Below are positions 22,455-32,468 of a stretch of DNA of 64,000 nt, in pieces (the first letter of the stretch is position 1; the number at the start of each line of letters is the position of its first letter). The stretch is taken from positions 17,010 to 81,009 of the forward strand of contig LGRX02027218.1 of assembly GCA_001247695.2 (NCBI GenBank). Direction: 5' to 3'. The position numbers and the translations under genes were made by a program. This DNA comes from Cymbomonas tetramitiformis. Lineage: Eukaryota; Chlorophyta; Pyramimonadophyceae; Pyramimonadales; Pyramimonadaceae. The notes below the pieces were generated by a model. It was not told the DNA's origin and did not search any database. It worked only from the letters and a program-made list of their open reading frames with translations.

Positions 22455-22709
22455 TACCGGAATATCCAAGTACACTAGATATCAGAAAGTCCCGTACTCG
22501 TGTGGATAAACTGTATAAGATAAATAAACCCTAAGCTAGATATACCCGGAACGGTCTCGGACGGTCTCGGTGTCTAGCCTACCTGTGACACAGCGTGTGT
22601 CACAGTACGAACCTACAGATCAGTCAGTAGTCCAGTGTTGGTCCTAGGAATCTGTCATAGGGGCCTGCACCGGGACTCCCAGTCAGGGCTGCCTATACAG
22701 ATTTCAGCA
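22455..22709 (-). repeat. 5' LTR of TR-GAG copy 1
   Basis: Identical to 19150-19404 and bordered by TACGC at 22710-22714. The internal sequence begins GGTCGTGGCCCC on the minus strand; the same junction is present in copy 2 at 23413. Confidence 0.9.
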
Positions 22710-22926
22710 TACGCTTCCATGGATTGTGGCATGTTGTGATGCACGATCCAGCGAACATCGCCCTTGTCCACCCCCATCCCAAATGCAGTGGTTGCTACCA
22801 CTATTCTAGTTTCTCCTCGCATCCAAGCATTGTACACTTGCGATCGTTGTGCCGTATTCAATTCTCCATGATAGTGAGCTGCTTTAATACTGTCACCGCC
22901 ACGGCATTTAAGCGCGTCTGCCAACT
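22710..22926 (-). pseudogene. RecQ-type helicase, upstream part of the disrupted exon
   Basis: The minus-strand exon starts after an ATTAG acceptor at about 22927 with LADALKCRGG. It shows RecQ helicase motif IV (AAHYHGEL) and motif V (VVATTAFGMGVDKGDVRW, then HHNMPQSMEAY). The frame then enters the LTR of the TR-GAG element and stops. The missing continuation is at 18751-19149. Earlier exons with the ATP-binding motifs were not found in the window. Confidence 0.75.
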
Positions 22927-23158
22927 AATGCCAGAGTTTCTCCGTGCCTCTTCGATCAATAGTAACGTCGACCCTCACTCGCGGCCGCGCAGCGGCCGCG
23001 CTCGGAGAAACTCTGGGAACAAGAGTAGTCCTCAACCGGATTTACCGTCGCAAGTCACTCGTAGCCGACGCGGACACGCTCGTGACAAAATCTGTGAATC
23101 AGGTTCGCGAGTGACAAATTTTTAAACAAACGCCGCCGTGTGTATTAACAAATGATTT
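22927..23158. other. Probable intron with an 86-bp inverted-repeat insertion
   Basis: CCAGAGTTTCTCCG (22931-22944) is the exact inverse of 23003-23016; between them lies a GCGGCCGC-GCA-GCGGCCGC core (22981-22999). The unit resembles a tiny hairpin MITE placed directly against the RecQ exon acceptor. No coding sequence is seen. Confidence 0.4.
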
Positions 23159-24245
23159 TGCTGAAATCTGTATAGGCAGCCCTGACTGGGAGTCCCGGTC
23201 AGGCCCCTATGACAGATTCCTAGGACCAACACTGGACTACTGACTGATCTGTAGGTTCGTACTGTGACACACGCTGTGTCACAGGTAGGCTAGACACCGA
23301 GACCGTCCGAGACCGTTCCGGGTGTATCTAGCTTAGGGTTTATTTATCTGACACAGTTTATCCACAAGAGTACGGGACTATCTGATATCTGGTGTACTAG
23401 GATATTCCGGTAGGTCGTGGCCCCATCCACGTTTTCATTCCACTTGCTATCTTGGCCATGATTGGCTAAGCAGCCGCTTGAAGAGGTGGTGCGCACTTGC
23501 GCGTTTGGGTGCGACTAGGATTTGGAGATGATTTTACGGTAGACGTCTTTTGCGGCTGCGAGTCATGGGCACCGCGCGTTGCTATTGCTCGGTTGTGGCA
23601 ATGTTCATTTGCGTTGTTTTACCTGCCCTGATCCCGCTGGTTTACGTATTTTGGGCTGGTGCTCCGGACGCCTTCGACCACATCGACATTTGCAAGTGCC
23701 CCACGCTCTTTTCGCCGCTCCGCACGTTCTGCCGTTACGTCTTCGTTCCATTTCCGCCACAACACCCAAACGTGCTGCCGCGCATCATCTTTTCTCTGGC
23801 TTTCAAAAGTATGGCAACATCTACTCGAGCTCGCAAACGCCTATTGAAGGACTCCGATTTGGACGCCTCGATACGGCTTTTGGATGCGGTTCGGGACACT
23901 CCGACCGCTAGCACCCCACCTGTGGTGCCCCCTGCTGTTTCCAGCAACTCCGACACCGCTGTCGCGTTGCGGAAACATCTTGTTGACCAGCACGCCGCTG
24001 TTGACGTGGTCTACAAGGGGAGGTTGCATCGGGCTTGGGCCAAGGGTGTCCGCGAGGATATCCTTGGTTCCAAGAAACATCATTATCGTGGCACTGACGA
24101 CACCGACCGTCTCTCCGAGTTGGTGGTGCAGCTTCGGACCGAGTTTGAGTCCGCTGGGCTGGACTTGACCCCCTTTGACCTCGACGACCCCGCCTCTCTG
24201 GTTATCGAGAAGGTGAATGGGCTCCTCTATGACGTCTTGGCCCTC
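23159..24245 (+). mobile_element. TR-GAG copy 2, 3'-truncated
   Basis: The LTR at 23159-23412 (TGCTGAAATCTG to GATATTCCGGTA) and following leader match copy 1 with scattered differences, in opposite orientation. The gag frame (23550 on; Met88 equivalent at 23811) matches copy 1 for about 230 codons, then sequence identity ends abruptly near 24245 in a rearranged repeat. There is no 3' LTR. Confidence 0.85.
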
Positions 24246-24254
24246 GGGGCATGA
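23550..24254 (+). pseudogene. Truncated gag-like gene of TR-GAG copy 2
   Basis: The first 232 residues parallel the gag of copy 1 (MRLRVMGTARCY..., internal MATSTRARKRLL). The frame leaves homology at DVLAL and stops two codons later. The zinc knuckle and C-terminal region are absent. Confidence 0.8.
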
Positions 24255-24440
24255 CGTCTTGACTCCTCTATGACGTCATGCCCCGAGGCGTATGCCCCAT
24301 GGGGAAGTGGAAGCGTGGTGGTCCTACGCCGGTCCACTGCGCCTCGGCCTACGGTCCACTGCGCCTCGGCCCATACGCCTCGGGGCATGACGTCTTGACC
24401 CATGGGGCATACGCCTCGGGGCATGATGGACCTGTGCCAA
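24246..24440. repeat. Rearranged block of direct and inverted repeats
   Basis: Units such as GGGGCATGACGTCTTGAC, CTCCTCTATGACGTC and CATACGCCTCGGGGCATGA occur two to four times, some inverted around CCATGGGG. It starts exactly where TR-GAG copy 2 is broken, with a repeated CTCCTCTATGACGTC at the junction. This suggests microhomology-mediated repair or template switching. Confidence 0.55.
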
Positions 24441-26152
24441 CTCAGCTGGGAGATACGAGAGTGGAGGGGGTCATCACGGGTTCCCGGACGACTCCGGCTT
24501 CCTCTTTAACTATTTGTGGGGTAAAACACTCCGTTCCGGGGATGAACATGTCTTTTTGGCATCAGAAGGCTTTCCGATAAGTCTCGTTAGTGCCCCATAT
24601 CGGCATTGGAGGACTATCTTTTGATCATGAGGATTTTGAAGCTGGATATTGCACGAGGTTTTTTGTCCAGACCTGCCAGATTAGGCGTGATACAAAACAT
24701 CCCGATTAACAGGAGGCCGATGAATTCGAACCTGAAGTATTGGTTAAAGCAGGGTTGTTCAATGGTGAGCCATTCTTTAGCATCCGGACTGCGGGAGCGA
24801 TTGAGCTCTTTCTGGAAGGGTCCGATTTCGCGATTTGCGGCAGGTCATGGGGCAGGCATATTGGAAAAACGAGAGGATTGCAAGGCATTATATGAAAGTT
24901 CGGCAGGTTTTAGGGATGTCATCCTCGGGGAAGATAGAGAAACATCTCAGCGAAGAATTATCTGGAACTTAATGCGGCACAAGCCTTTGTGCGAGTATTT
25001 TTGTAATTTGTAGTATCTTTGATGGCTCGCTCGAGTTGAGAGTTGGGTGGAAAGGCGTCAAGAGGCGGAGCTTTGAGGTTTGGGCGGAGAGGCGATGTTG
25101 GGGTGGTGCCTTGTTGTTTCGCCTTACTTTCCGCTCTTTTTCTCACAATTCCTAACCAACGGGAGCGGATCGGATAGACGATTGGACGGCTTACCCGTTT
25201 GCGGCGAATCCGCATAACCAACATCACGGGGAAGCCGCGATTTCCCCCCCATTGTATGGGGGCCTGCGTCTCCTTGTTATTCACCCCTCGCCCTGAGTGC
25301 CTGTCATCTTGTCATCTGTCACCGCTCCGACCGTTCCGCACCGCTCTCGATAAAACACCTACAACGTTGTAAGTATTTTATCTTATGCAGTTTTTAGACC
25401 GACCGGATCACCACCTGTGTTTGATGTGTTTCGGCGATATATATCCCTTATATATATATCACTCCTTTCATCACAACAGCATCACTGTTGGTCGTCGTCA
25501 AGATTCCCCCCATCATCGGCGATGACCGTCATTCACGAGGCGGATCGGCCGATTTCGCTTCCCGGATCGGGGAGATGAAGGATCACGGTGTGGTTGTTCA
25601 CCTCCAACTTCGAAGTCGAAGTGCCGCATATGTGTCGCTATTCGTAGTTTGAAAATTGTGCGGTAAATCCTCATTTTTTCCTGCCTGCTGACGACTCTGC
25701 GTTTTATCCTGCGTTTCTAACACATTTTTTCCTTCCCTGCCCACCCACCCTGGAAAATATGTTCTCCAACTCAGGCTCCGATCTGATGCTGGGGTGGTGC
25801 CTTGTTGTTTCGCCTTACTTTCCGCTCTTTTTCTCGCCATTTCTAACCAACGGGAGCGGATCGGATAGACGGTTGGACGGTCATGGGTCATCATCCCGTT
25901 TGCGGCGAATCCGCATGACCAACAGCATCACTGTCATTCAGCACCCCTTGCCCTTCAAACAGAAACTTGCCCTTCAAGGCTTTATGATCGGTCGAGTGTC
26001 ACTGTTCCGGAACATGGAATTTCTATTTGAACGACGGATGCTTGACGCGGAACGAGATCGGGTGTTCTCTGTTGTGCTATCGCTCTTTCTGAACGTAATT
26101 GTTGGCCTTCCGAGACCGTCAACTTTTGAAAATTGGAAATCCCCGCAAAGAT
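24441..26152. other. Gene-poor stretch with old retroelement debris
   Basis: 25240-25490 resembles the LTR tail of element B (ATTGTATGGGGG, then CACCCCTCG, ATAAAACAC and ATATATATA boxes). About 130 bp at 25085-25215 recur at 25790-25925 as a direct repeat (GGTGGTGCCTTGTTGTTTCG). 24602-24900 gives a broken protein-like frame (GGLSFDHEDFEAGYC, a TAA, then EFEPEVLVKAGLFNGEP) that I cannot assign. Nothing else is supported. Confidence 0.35.
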
Positions 26153-28615
26153 ATGGAGCCACAACCGTCCGAACTGGAGCCCTTAAGCTGCGATATCGAA
26201 AAAAATATGCTTACAGAAGGGGAAGCTGCTATTCCGAGAACAAAAGGTAGTGTGGATTTGCTTTAGACTTTTCGATGCCAGGAAAACCTGAGATGTTTTC
26301 TAGCTGTCCCAACAGATTCTGATCCCGCTTAAAGGCTTTTCCCTATAACGTTTGAGGGCTAGCAGGTAAAGAGGAGCAAGAAGGCCTTCGTGAGATCATA
26401 GCAGCGCTTTTGAAAACCGAGCTGTCCTCTTTCAAAAGAGAGCAGGATGATAAGCTGCAAGCCAGCCTCGCAGTACTGCAAGTCAGCCTTAACGAAGCGC
26501 GTGATCAGGCAAAATTTAAACAAAGCTTCGGTGATCGCAAGGTATAGCTCTCTGCAAAATTGGTGTCTTATTTCCATATCGCAAGCGCGAACTTTGTCCG
26601 TGGTCTGCGCAGCCCTTTGTTGAGCTGAGACGAGCGGCAGTTGTCTGCGCGGCCCTTTGTTGAGCTGAGACGAGCGGCAGTCGTCTGCGCGGCCCTCTGT
26701 TGAGCTGAGACGAGCGGCAGTCGTCTGCACGGCCCTCTGTTGAGCTGAGACGAGCGGCAGTCGTCTGCGCGGCCCTCTGTTGAGCTGAGACGAGCAGCAG
26801 TTGTCTGCGCGGCCCTCTGTTGAGCTGATACGAGCGGCAGTTGTCTGCGCGGCCCTCTGTTGAGCTCAGACGAGCGGCAGTTGTCTGCGCGGCCCTCTGT
26901 TGAGCTGATACGAGCGGCAGTTGTCTGCGCGGCCCTCTGTTGAGCTCAGACGAGCGGCAGTTGTCTGCGCGGCCCTCTGTTGAGCTGAGACGAGCGGCAG
27001 TTGTCTGCGCGGCCCTCTGTTGAGCTGAGACAAGCGGCAGTTGTCCGAGTATGGGCTTCACTGTATGTTCAATCACTTGCAGCTCGATCCCAAGCACTAT
27101 GTCTATTTTTATCCTCTGGAATTACGTTTATGAAGCCATGACAACCCGTTTATGAAGTCAAGCCTTACCCCAACCCCATCCTCCACTTGCCGGGTCATCC
27201 AAATGCAGTAACTGCGCCATGCCTCTCACTGTCGCGCCGTTCGCCTGCAGGCCATATCGGACCTTCTGCTCCCAGCAGCTCTGAAGCAGAGTTGCCCACG
27301 CGCCCTGAACCTTGTTGCATGGTGGAGAAAGCCTGGCTCTACAAGGGTCCTGGTGGGGCGCGCGTTTGGACTCCCCGGCGTAATATACTGACAGGCGCTC
27401 GAGGAGCTCGTGAAAACCGAGGTGGCCACCAAGTTCCACCGGCTCGACGGATTACAGAAGCGCGAGGAAGGTATCATGTCGGCAAAGGACAAGCTCGAGG
27501 TGAAGGAAATGATCCTCATGAAGCGCGAGATCCGGGAAGAGCTGGCGACCCTCAAGCGACTTCGAACATCCGTTACAGGACTGCAAGTAAGTCACGTGGA
27601 ATGCTCGTGAAAGTTACCACTCCTCATTTTTTTAAAGTAAAAAACGCATATTTAGCTGAAGCAGATGAGCAGGTTTCCAGTGTTTTCAGCTTCAAGTGAG
27701 ATCTGTGGGATTCGCGCAAGGCCTCCACTCCAAGTCTAAAGACGGAATTGAGTCCTCGCTCGATATTCGAACCTTTGTGGGTGCCAACCATTTGTATCTC
27801 ACGAGTGTGAGGAGTTTTCGTGCCAGGAGAGAGTGGTGAACCTGGAGCAGAAGCAGGGGCTCCTCAAGCAGGCGCTGGAGGTTGCGACGAGCGCCATGCA
27901 GAAGCAGGTGGTTGAAGCTGTCTCCAAGTGCCAGATCGACATGCAACCCTTCGCGGCACAGCACGAAACGGATACGCACAATCTGAGCCAAGCGCTCTCT
28001 GTGGCGGTGGCCTCCCTGAGTGATGAAATCAACTCCACGAAGACCACAATGAATCATATGCTCAAAGCTCACATGCCGGAAATAAACGGCAAGGTTAGGG
28101 AAGTTGAGCAAGCGGTGAAGAACGTACAGCAGGAGGTCGCAGATGACATCCAGAGCATTCGACAGCAGGTTCGCGGGAACTTGAAAGCGATAGGGGTGGA
28201 AGTAAAAGAGTCCCAAAAGCACGTCGATGAATTGGGAGATGAGATCCTAGACAGACTTCAGGACGGCACCGTGAGCGGTGGCGGGGCCGATGGCGATGCG
28301 CTACTACAAAAAGCCAAACAAGACATGGACACTGTGAATCGCACTTTAACCTTGAACATCACGGCAGTGAGTGACAGCGTCACCTGGTTGCACGACCGCG
28401 TCGCTGGGATGGAGAGCAAAAGCTCCGACAGCACAATGATAGTGGAAGAGATTAATGCTAAGCTCATCGACGTGCAGCCGAAGATTCAACTGCTTTCCTC
28501 AGGCATGCAGGACGTGAGGATGCAGGTAGAATCTATTCAGAGTAGACTTGCCGCTGTGGAGCGCATGGAGAAACTTGAAAAACTGGAGAAAATGGAACAA
28601 CTGTTTAGCGATTAA
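26153..28615 (+). CDS. Four-exon coiled-coil protein gene (416 aa predicted)
   Basis: Predicted exons are 26153-26246 (ATG, MEPQPSELEPL), 26366-26541, 27395-27586 and 27827-28615 (TAA). All borders are GT-AG: donors GTAGTG, GTATAG and GTAAGT; acceptors GCTAGCAG, CTGACAG and GTGCCAG. The phases agree (1, 0, 0), giving one uninterrupted product. It is almost entirely charged heptad sequence: LREIIAALLKTELSSF, then LDGLQKREEGIMSAKDKLEV, and in the last exon MNHMLKAHMPEINGKVREVE and VERMEKLEKLEKMEQLF. A Gly-rich break (SGGGADG) lies near residue 300. It is probably a structural or oligomerising protein. It is not recognised as a named family; exon structure is by inspection only. The second intron carries a minisatellite. 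Confidence 0.55.
26600..27046. repeat. 40-bp minisatellite, about 11 copies
   Basis: The unit is TGAGCTGAGACGAGCGGCAG followed by TTGTCTGCGCGGCCCTCTGT, with a few substitutions between copies (TTGT/TCGT, GAGA/GATA/CAGA). Since 40 is not divisible by three, every frame reads through it and open frames here are artefacts. It lies within intron 2 of the coiled-coil gene. Confidence 0.9.
27827..28615 (+). CDS. Last and largest exon of the coiled-coil gene
   Basis: An open frame of 262 codons following the acceptor TTTTCGTGCCAG; the preceding in-frame residues of exon 3 (TSVTGLQ) continue the heptad pattern smoothly into ERVVNLEQKQGLLKQ. It ends MEQLFSD, TAA. Confidence 0.65.
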   Translation, partial: ERVVNLEQKQGLLKQALEVATSAMQKQVVEAVSKCQIDMQPFAAQHETDTHNLSQALSVAVASLSDEINSTKTTMNHMLKAHMPEINGKVREVEQAVKNVQQEVADDIQSIRQQVRGNLKAIGVEVKESQKHVDELGDEILDRLQDGTVSGGGADGDALLQKAKQDMDTVNRTLTLNITAVSDSVTWLHDRVAGMESKSSDSTMIVEEINAKLIDVQPKIQLLSSGMQDVRMQVESIQSRLAAVERMEKLEKLEKMEQLFSD

Positions 28616-28916
28616 GTTTTTTGAGTCTGCTGTCACGATGATGTTGCTGGCGACAAGCTGATAACATTGGCAACGTGTCTTGTAAATACAGTTTACAAAA
28701 ACGGTGCAGCACATCGATACAGACCTTCCTTATTTCATGACACCCTTCCGCATCATATTCTTCATAATCAAGAAGATTATGGTGACTAGATGATTCTCTA
28801 TCCACCATCCTAAAGTTGCCGACTGGACAGTCCACCCTAACACCTGAATTCCTGTCTCTACTTCCTTTGAGGGTCAAATATGAAGTCCTCCTTAAAATTT
28901 TCACGCATGGCTCTTC
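28605..28916 (-). CDS. Possible exon of an unrecognised gene, convergent with the coiled-coil gene
   Basis: On the minus strand an AATGTCCAG acceptor (28917-28925) is followed by about 100 open codons (EEPCVKILRRTSYL ... HNLLDYEEYDAEGCHEIRKV). The composition is protein-like and not repetitive. It ends by overlapping the 3' end of the coiled-coil gene by 11 bp, so the true exon probably stops earlier at a donor. No family assignment. Confidence 0.3.
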   Translation of the reverse strand, partial: EEPCVKILRRTSYLTLKGSRDRNSGVRVDCPVGNFRMVDRESSSHHNLLDYEEYDAEGCHEIRKVCIDVLHRFCKLYLQDTLPMLSACRQQHHRDSRLKKLNR

Positions 28917-28925
28917 CTGGACATT

Positions 28926-31554
28926 AATTTATGATGTGCATCATAACATTATGCAGAACATGTCATAATGGCATGAAGTAAAATCATAAACAGCGGTGAG
29001 ATAAGGGCATGAATGTGCCCCCAAAATCAATACCTATCAATCGGGGGTATTGGAAATAAAATACTTTGGGGTGTTGTGCGCTTACTTTATCTGCATGTGC
29101 CTTATTGTGCTTTGCACTCGTTCTGCTGTCGTACAACATGAGAAGGCCCACGGAAACTTTCCCACTTCCGCTCATGTGGGTGCAGTGTGATGCGATATGT
29201 TCTTCGCGCTGGAGCAGAGTAAATAATTCATTCCATGAATGTGCAACAACACTTGCCTATGTGACCAACGAAGCATGCAGTCAAGAGCGCACTTCAAAAA
29301 AAAAAAATCTCTCGGGAAGGCCAACGGACCATTCATATCTGCTCTCTCGGCATATTTGATATTACCGGGTCTTTAGAAAATTACAAAAATTTAATTGGTT
29401 TGCTCGATTCCCAGTGGTGAAAAAAAACAAAAGTCAATTAATTAATTAATTAATTGTAGGAGTCGGCCGTAACACTCATACTTAACAACTATGCGAGACT
29501 ACGGATGGGTCATATACGGAGCTGCATATATGACTAACTGCCTAGGTACGACTGCTAGGTCAGCTCTTCAGGCATAGAAACTGCTATGCCCAGACTCAAT
29601 GCACATATTTGCAATAAGAATTAGGTTATACTACACAAGTGACCTGGGACAGGTGGTGATGGATCCCTTCATGGAGTTGCGGGGTGGCGGCGATAGGGAA
29701 GGGGCGATGCTTCTACGGGTTAGAGCAGAAGCAAACCAACTTCTTTGCAGCATTGTTGCATCTCTGGAAGCGCCTTTTTTGTGTCGCGAGGTGTATTTTT
29801 TTTGTCGTGTCGCAAACAGATCCGATTATACTCAACATTATACACCGACGGTTCGCAGCTTTTTCAAAAAAAAGCTGCAAGGCCCTGCGTTTCCCTTATA
29901 GGAGCGAAACAGGTTTTCCTGGAAAAAGTGACATCGACGCACACGATACTACCAGAACTGTCCACCTTTGGGGCCCTTTTTTACGGAAACAGTGTGATTT
30001 CCCTGTCAGATCGGGAGTAACCGCCCATATATAATTATATTGCAGTCCACACCGGTCACCTTAAGATGGCAAGCAGGAGAGTTATACAAATCGGTGGAGC
30101 ATTGCCGCCAATCAGAGACGCATAGAATATTCCTGGGCGTAGTATCGAATTATGGATATTCATGCAGAAGTTATCAGCGCGACAGATTTCAGATGGCGTA
30201 TAAAAGAGATTTCCGACTGATCGCCAATCAGAGGAGCCATGAGATTAGATAAACTCCATGAATATGGGTCACACGCGAAATACCATAAGCTGACTGTGCA
30301 CGTACAAGGAGCACGTTTTTTTTGTATAATTATAGAAGGCGCACGTGCTACAGATTTCAGGGTGTTTTACATGAGATGTTTTGGACTGATCGCCCATAAC
30401 CGCCAATAAGAAGTGCGAGCGCCTGAGATAGGCACCATGAATATGGGACGACAAGGGAAAGGGATCACACGACAAAAACGAGATGGTTTGCAGACGATGG
30501 ATAAGCCAATCAGCGACGCGATCAGTTTCGATTTATATATTGGTAAATTAAAAAACTGCACCACAAAAAGCCCTTAAGTGTGGCTCCCTCGCGACAAATG
30601 CGATGCGACAGGTTCCAGACTTTCGCAACATGCTGACATGGCATGGGTTTGCGACACGACAAAAAAAATTCACCTGGCAGACATGCTGACGTGGCATGGG
30701 TTTGCGACGAAGATTACAGTGTCACAGTTGAATGACACACCCGAAACACTGTGTCTGTCATCAACTTTCATTCTGAATTTTCGCTACAGGTATCTCCATC
30801 CGCTATCTTCATCCAGACATGAGACCCACGCGGGCCGCGGCTGGCTGATTTCACATATCAGATATTGACTCACACGTTAATTCATTAAGCTTTCGTTTTG
30901 CGGCGCACCTGACACCGTTGCCTGCTGTGTCCCGTTTTGTTCTGCTGAATGTATCGTGCATACTAACTATTTCCCGGTTAAATCCCATCATCCTTGCTGA
31001 GTAGCGTTTCCTTGTTTTACAAGTCACGTTCGTTGTTGCGCTTTGTCCGATGCCGCCAGCAACATTCGGTTGCTGGCGCCCCTTGCATGTCTTCGTAGAG
31101 GGCAATCTTGTAGCGAGGCTGACTGACGGGCTGTACTGCTGCCCAACGGATTTGTTGTTGTTACAAGCCCTCACTGACTGATATTCTTCAGGAATTTGCT
31201 ATTTGTTTTCAAGCGCCTGTTTTGTGTTCGTTCTGCGTGTTTCTCGTATGGTGTTTTTTTTTCGAGGGCGATATCTGCACAGATTGTGCAGCGTGGGTTC
31301 GAGTCCCACCACTCTCACTGACTTTGCTCTCTGTAATTTTGCAGGATATCCTGAATGCCTGTTTCGCATTCCTGAATTCCTGGCCTGTTTCGCATTCCTG
31401 AATGCCTGTTTCGCGTGTGTGCTGTTTCTCGTTGCGTGTGCGGTTGGTTTGTCGTTCATCTTATTTCTGACATGTTTGCGTTTACCGTGTGCAGGTATTT
31501 CAACTATTTCATGCTCGTTGGCGATACGCATGTTGCTGTGTGGAATTAGAAAAA
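28926..31554. other. Gene-poor stretch with short repeats
   Basis: Contains (AATT)n at about 29436-29456, two diverged direct repeats of roughly 200 bp (30168-30300 and 30352-30475, each CAGATTTCAG...GACTGATCGCC...CCATGAATATGGG), a pair of GCTGACATGGCATGGGTTTGCGA repeats (30630-30710) and three units of CCTGTTTCGCATTCCTGAAT (31356-31420). No gene is convincing. Confidence 0.4.
31266..31319 (+). ncRNA. tRNA 3'-half-like sequence (T arm and B box)
   Basis: GTGGG-TTCGAGT-CCCAC forms a perfect T arm, and GGTTCGAGTCC is an exact RNA polymerase III B box. It is followed by seven bases and A, as at a tRNA 3' end. A short CTGCAC/GTGCAG hairpin lies upstream. The complementary 5' acceptor strand (GAGAGTG) and an A box are not found upstream, so this is a fragment or a tRNA-derived SINE relic, not an intact tRNA. 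Confidence 0.35.
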
Positions 31555-31559
31555 TAATT

Positions 31560-31645
31560 AAATTAGATTATTTCTTTGTGATTTTAGATTAACTCAATTT
31601 CTTGTGAATTTAGATTAAGTTTTCTTTATGTCATCCGGCTATTAC
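31560..31645 (+). repeat. Left terminal inverted repeat of the Mutator-like element
   Basis: The inner 30 bases are an almost exact inverse of 36516-36548; the outer part is AT-rich and matches the other arm more loosely through TTTAGATTA boxes. Confidence 0.65.
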
Positions 31646-31727
31646 CGGTGGTCCTTTTCACGACTCGTGTTCAAAGTGTTCAAATAATGTGCACACAGGT
31701 CAAACGCTGTAGTTCCCGCTTGCCATC

Positions 31728-32468
31728 ATGAGGAAGCCTCCAAAAAGCTTCAAGAAGGTTTGTCTCACTTGTGATAATGGTGGGCGCCGTTGTAATAGAC
31801 ACTCCCGGCGTGTTCTGCTTGAAAATAAGGCCCCCCACTATCAACCCACAGCTTTCAAAGGCACTGTATTCGACGCGTATGTCCAAACTGGCTTCCGGCT
31901 AAAGTATACAGACACTGTGAACCTATGGGAGAGTGACGATAGTGACGGTAACCCTATATGGGACTTTCGTAACCGCTATGTGTATCTCGAATACACGGAG
32001 GGTATGCCTTGGGGAGGGGTTGTACCTTCACGTGGGAACTGGGGATATTCACCGTGCCAGCGACACTTGTTCTCTGGGTCGTTTCCCTTGTTTCACTACA
32101 CTAACCATGTTGCAGGGTGGCAACTCGACGATATTTTGCAAACTTTCTTATCGGTGTTATACAACCGGGAAAGAAACATGTCATACATGGCTCGATTCTT
32201 GTATTGGTTATCACTATTAGCTACTAGGGAGCACCGTAGCGTCCACCATTGCTCAGCGGGCGCTATGCTTACAATTAGGCAATGTGGAAACACTATTGGC
32301 AAACTTTGTGCAAGTTGTGCTTCAGAACTAACTGTGCACAATAGGGGGTACGATTTAAGGCACGAATGGTGTGCTTCATCACCTACGGGGGTGAGTCTAT
32401 GCAAATACGTTATGGTTGACTCTCCTGATTTCGCAGAGGAGTTCTTACCTTGCACTGTTGTACGTTAA
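31728..32468 (+). CDS. Cys-rich 246-aa protein of the Mutator-like element
   Basis: Begins at ATG 31728 (MRKPPKSFKKVCLTC). Cysteines are spaced as possible zinc ligands near the N-terminus (CLTC...C..H) and in the C-terminal half (CSAG, CASCASE, EWCASS). It is rich in Tyr/Trp and has no transmembrane segment. It converges on the methyltransferase-like frame; the two stop codons overlap at 32465-32468. Its placement inside the inverted repeats makes it an element-encoded accessory protein. No family is recognised. Confidence 0.45.
   Translation: MRKPPKSFKKVCLTCDNGGRRCNRHSRRVLLENKAPHYQPTAFKGTVFDAYVQTGFRLKYTDTVNLWESDDSDGNPIWDFRNRYVYLEYTEGMPWGGVVPSRGNWGYSPCQRHLFSGSFPLFHYTNHVAGWQLDDILQTFLSVLYNRERNMSYMARFLYWLSLLATREHRSVHHCSAGAMLTIRQCGNTIGKLCASCASELTVHNRGYDLRHEWCASSPTGVSLCKYVMVDSPDFAEEFLPCTVVR

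Larger units (their letters stand above)
19150..22709 (-). mobile_element. TR-GAG element (gag-only LTR retrotransposon) inside a RecQ-type gene
   Basis: Identical 255-bp LTRs (19150-19404 and 22455-22709) are flanked by the 5-bp target duplication TACGC. Read on the minus strand each LTR starts TGCTGAAATCTG and ends GATATTCCGGTA, and contains the dyad CTGTGACAC...GTGTCACAG. A purine-rich tract (GGGGTGGTG) adjoins the 3' LTR. The only gene is a large gag; there is no pol, so it must be mobilised in trans. Identical LTRs indicate very recent insertion. Confidence 0.9.

Noticed and set aside
26516..27097. 193-codon minus-strand frame with repeated AQQRAAQTT
   Set aside because: Arises from the 40-bp minisatellite, which is open in every frame.
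28605..28916. Importin/exportin-like assignment of the minus-strand exon
   Set aside because: Only vague resemblance of LDYEEYD to karyopherin segments; not enough to name a family.
31199..31330. Intact tRNA gene
   Set aside because: T arm and acceptor 3' strand only; no matching 5' acceptor strand, D arm or A box.
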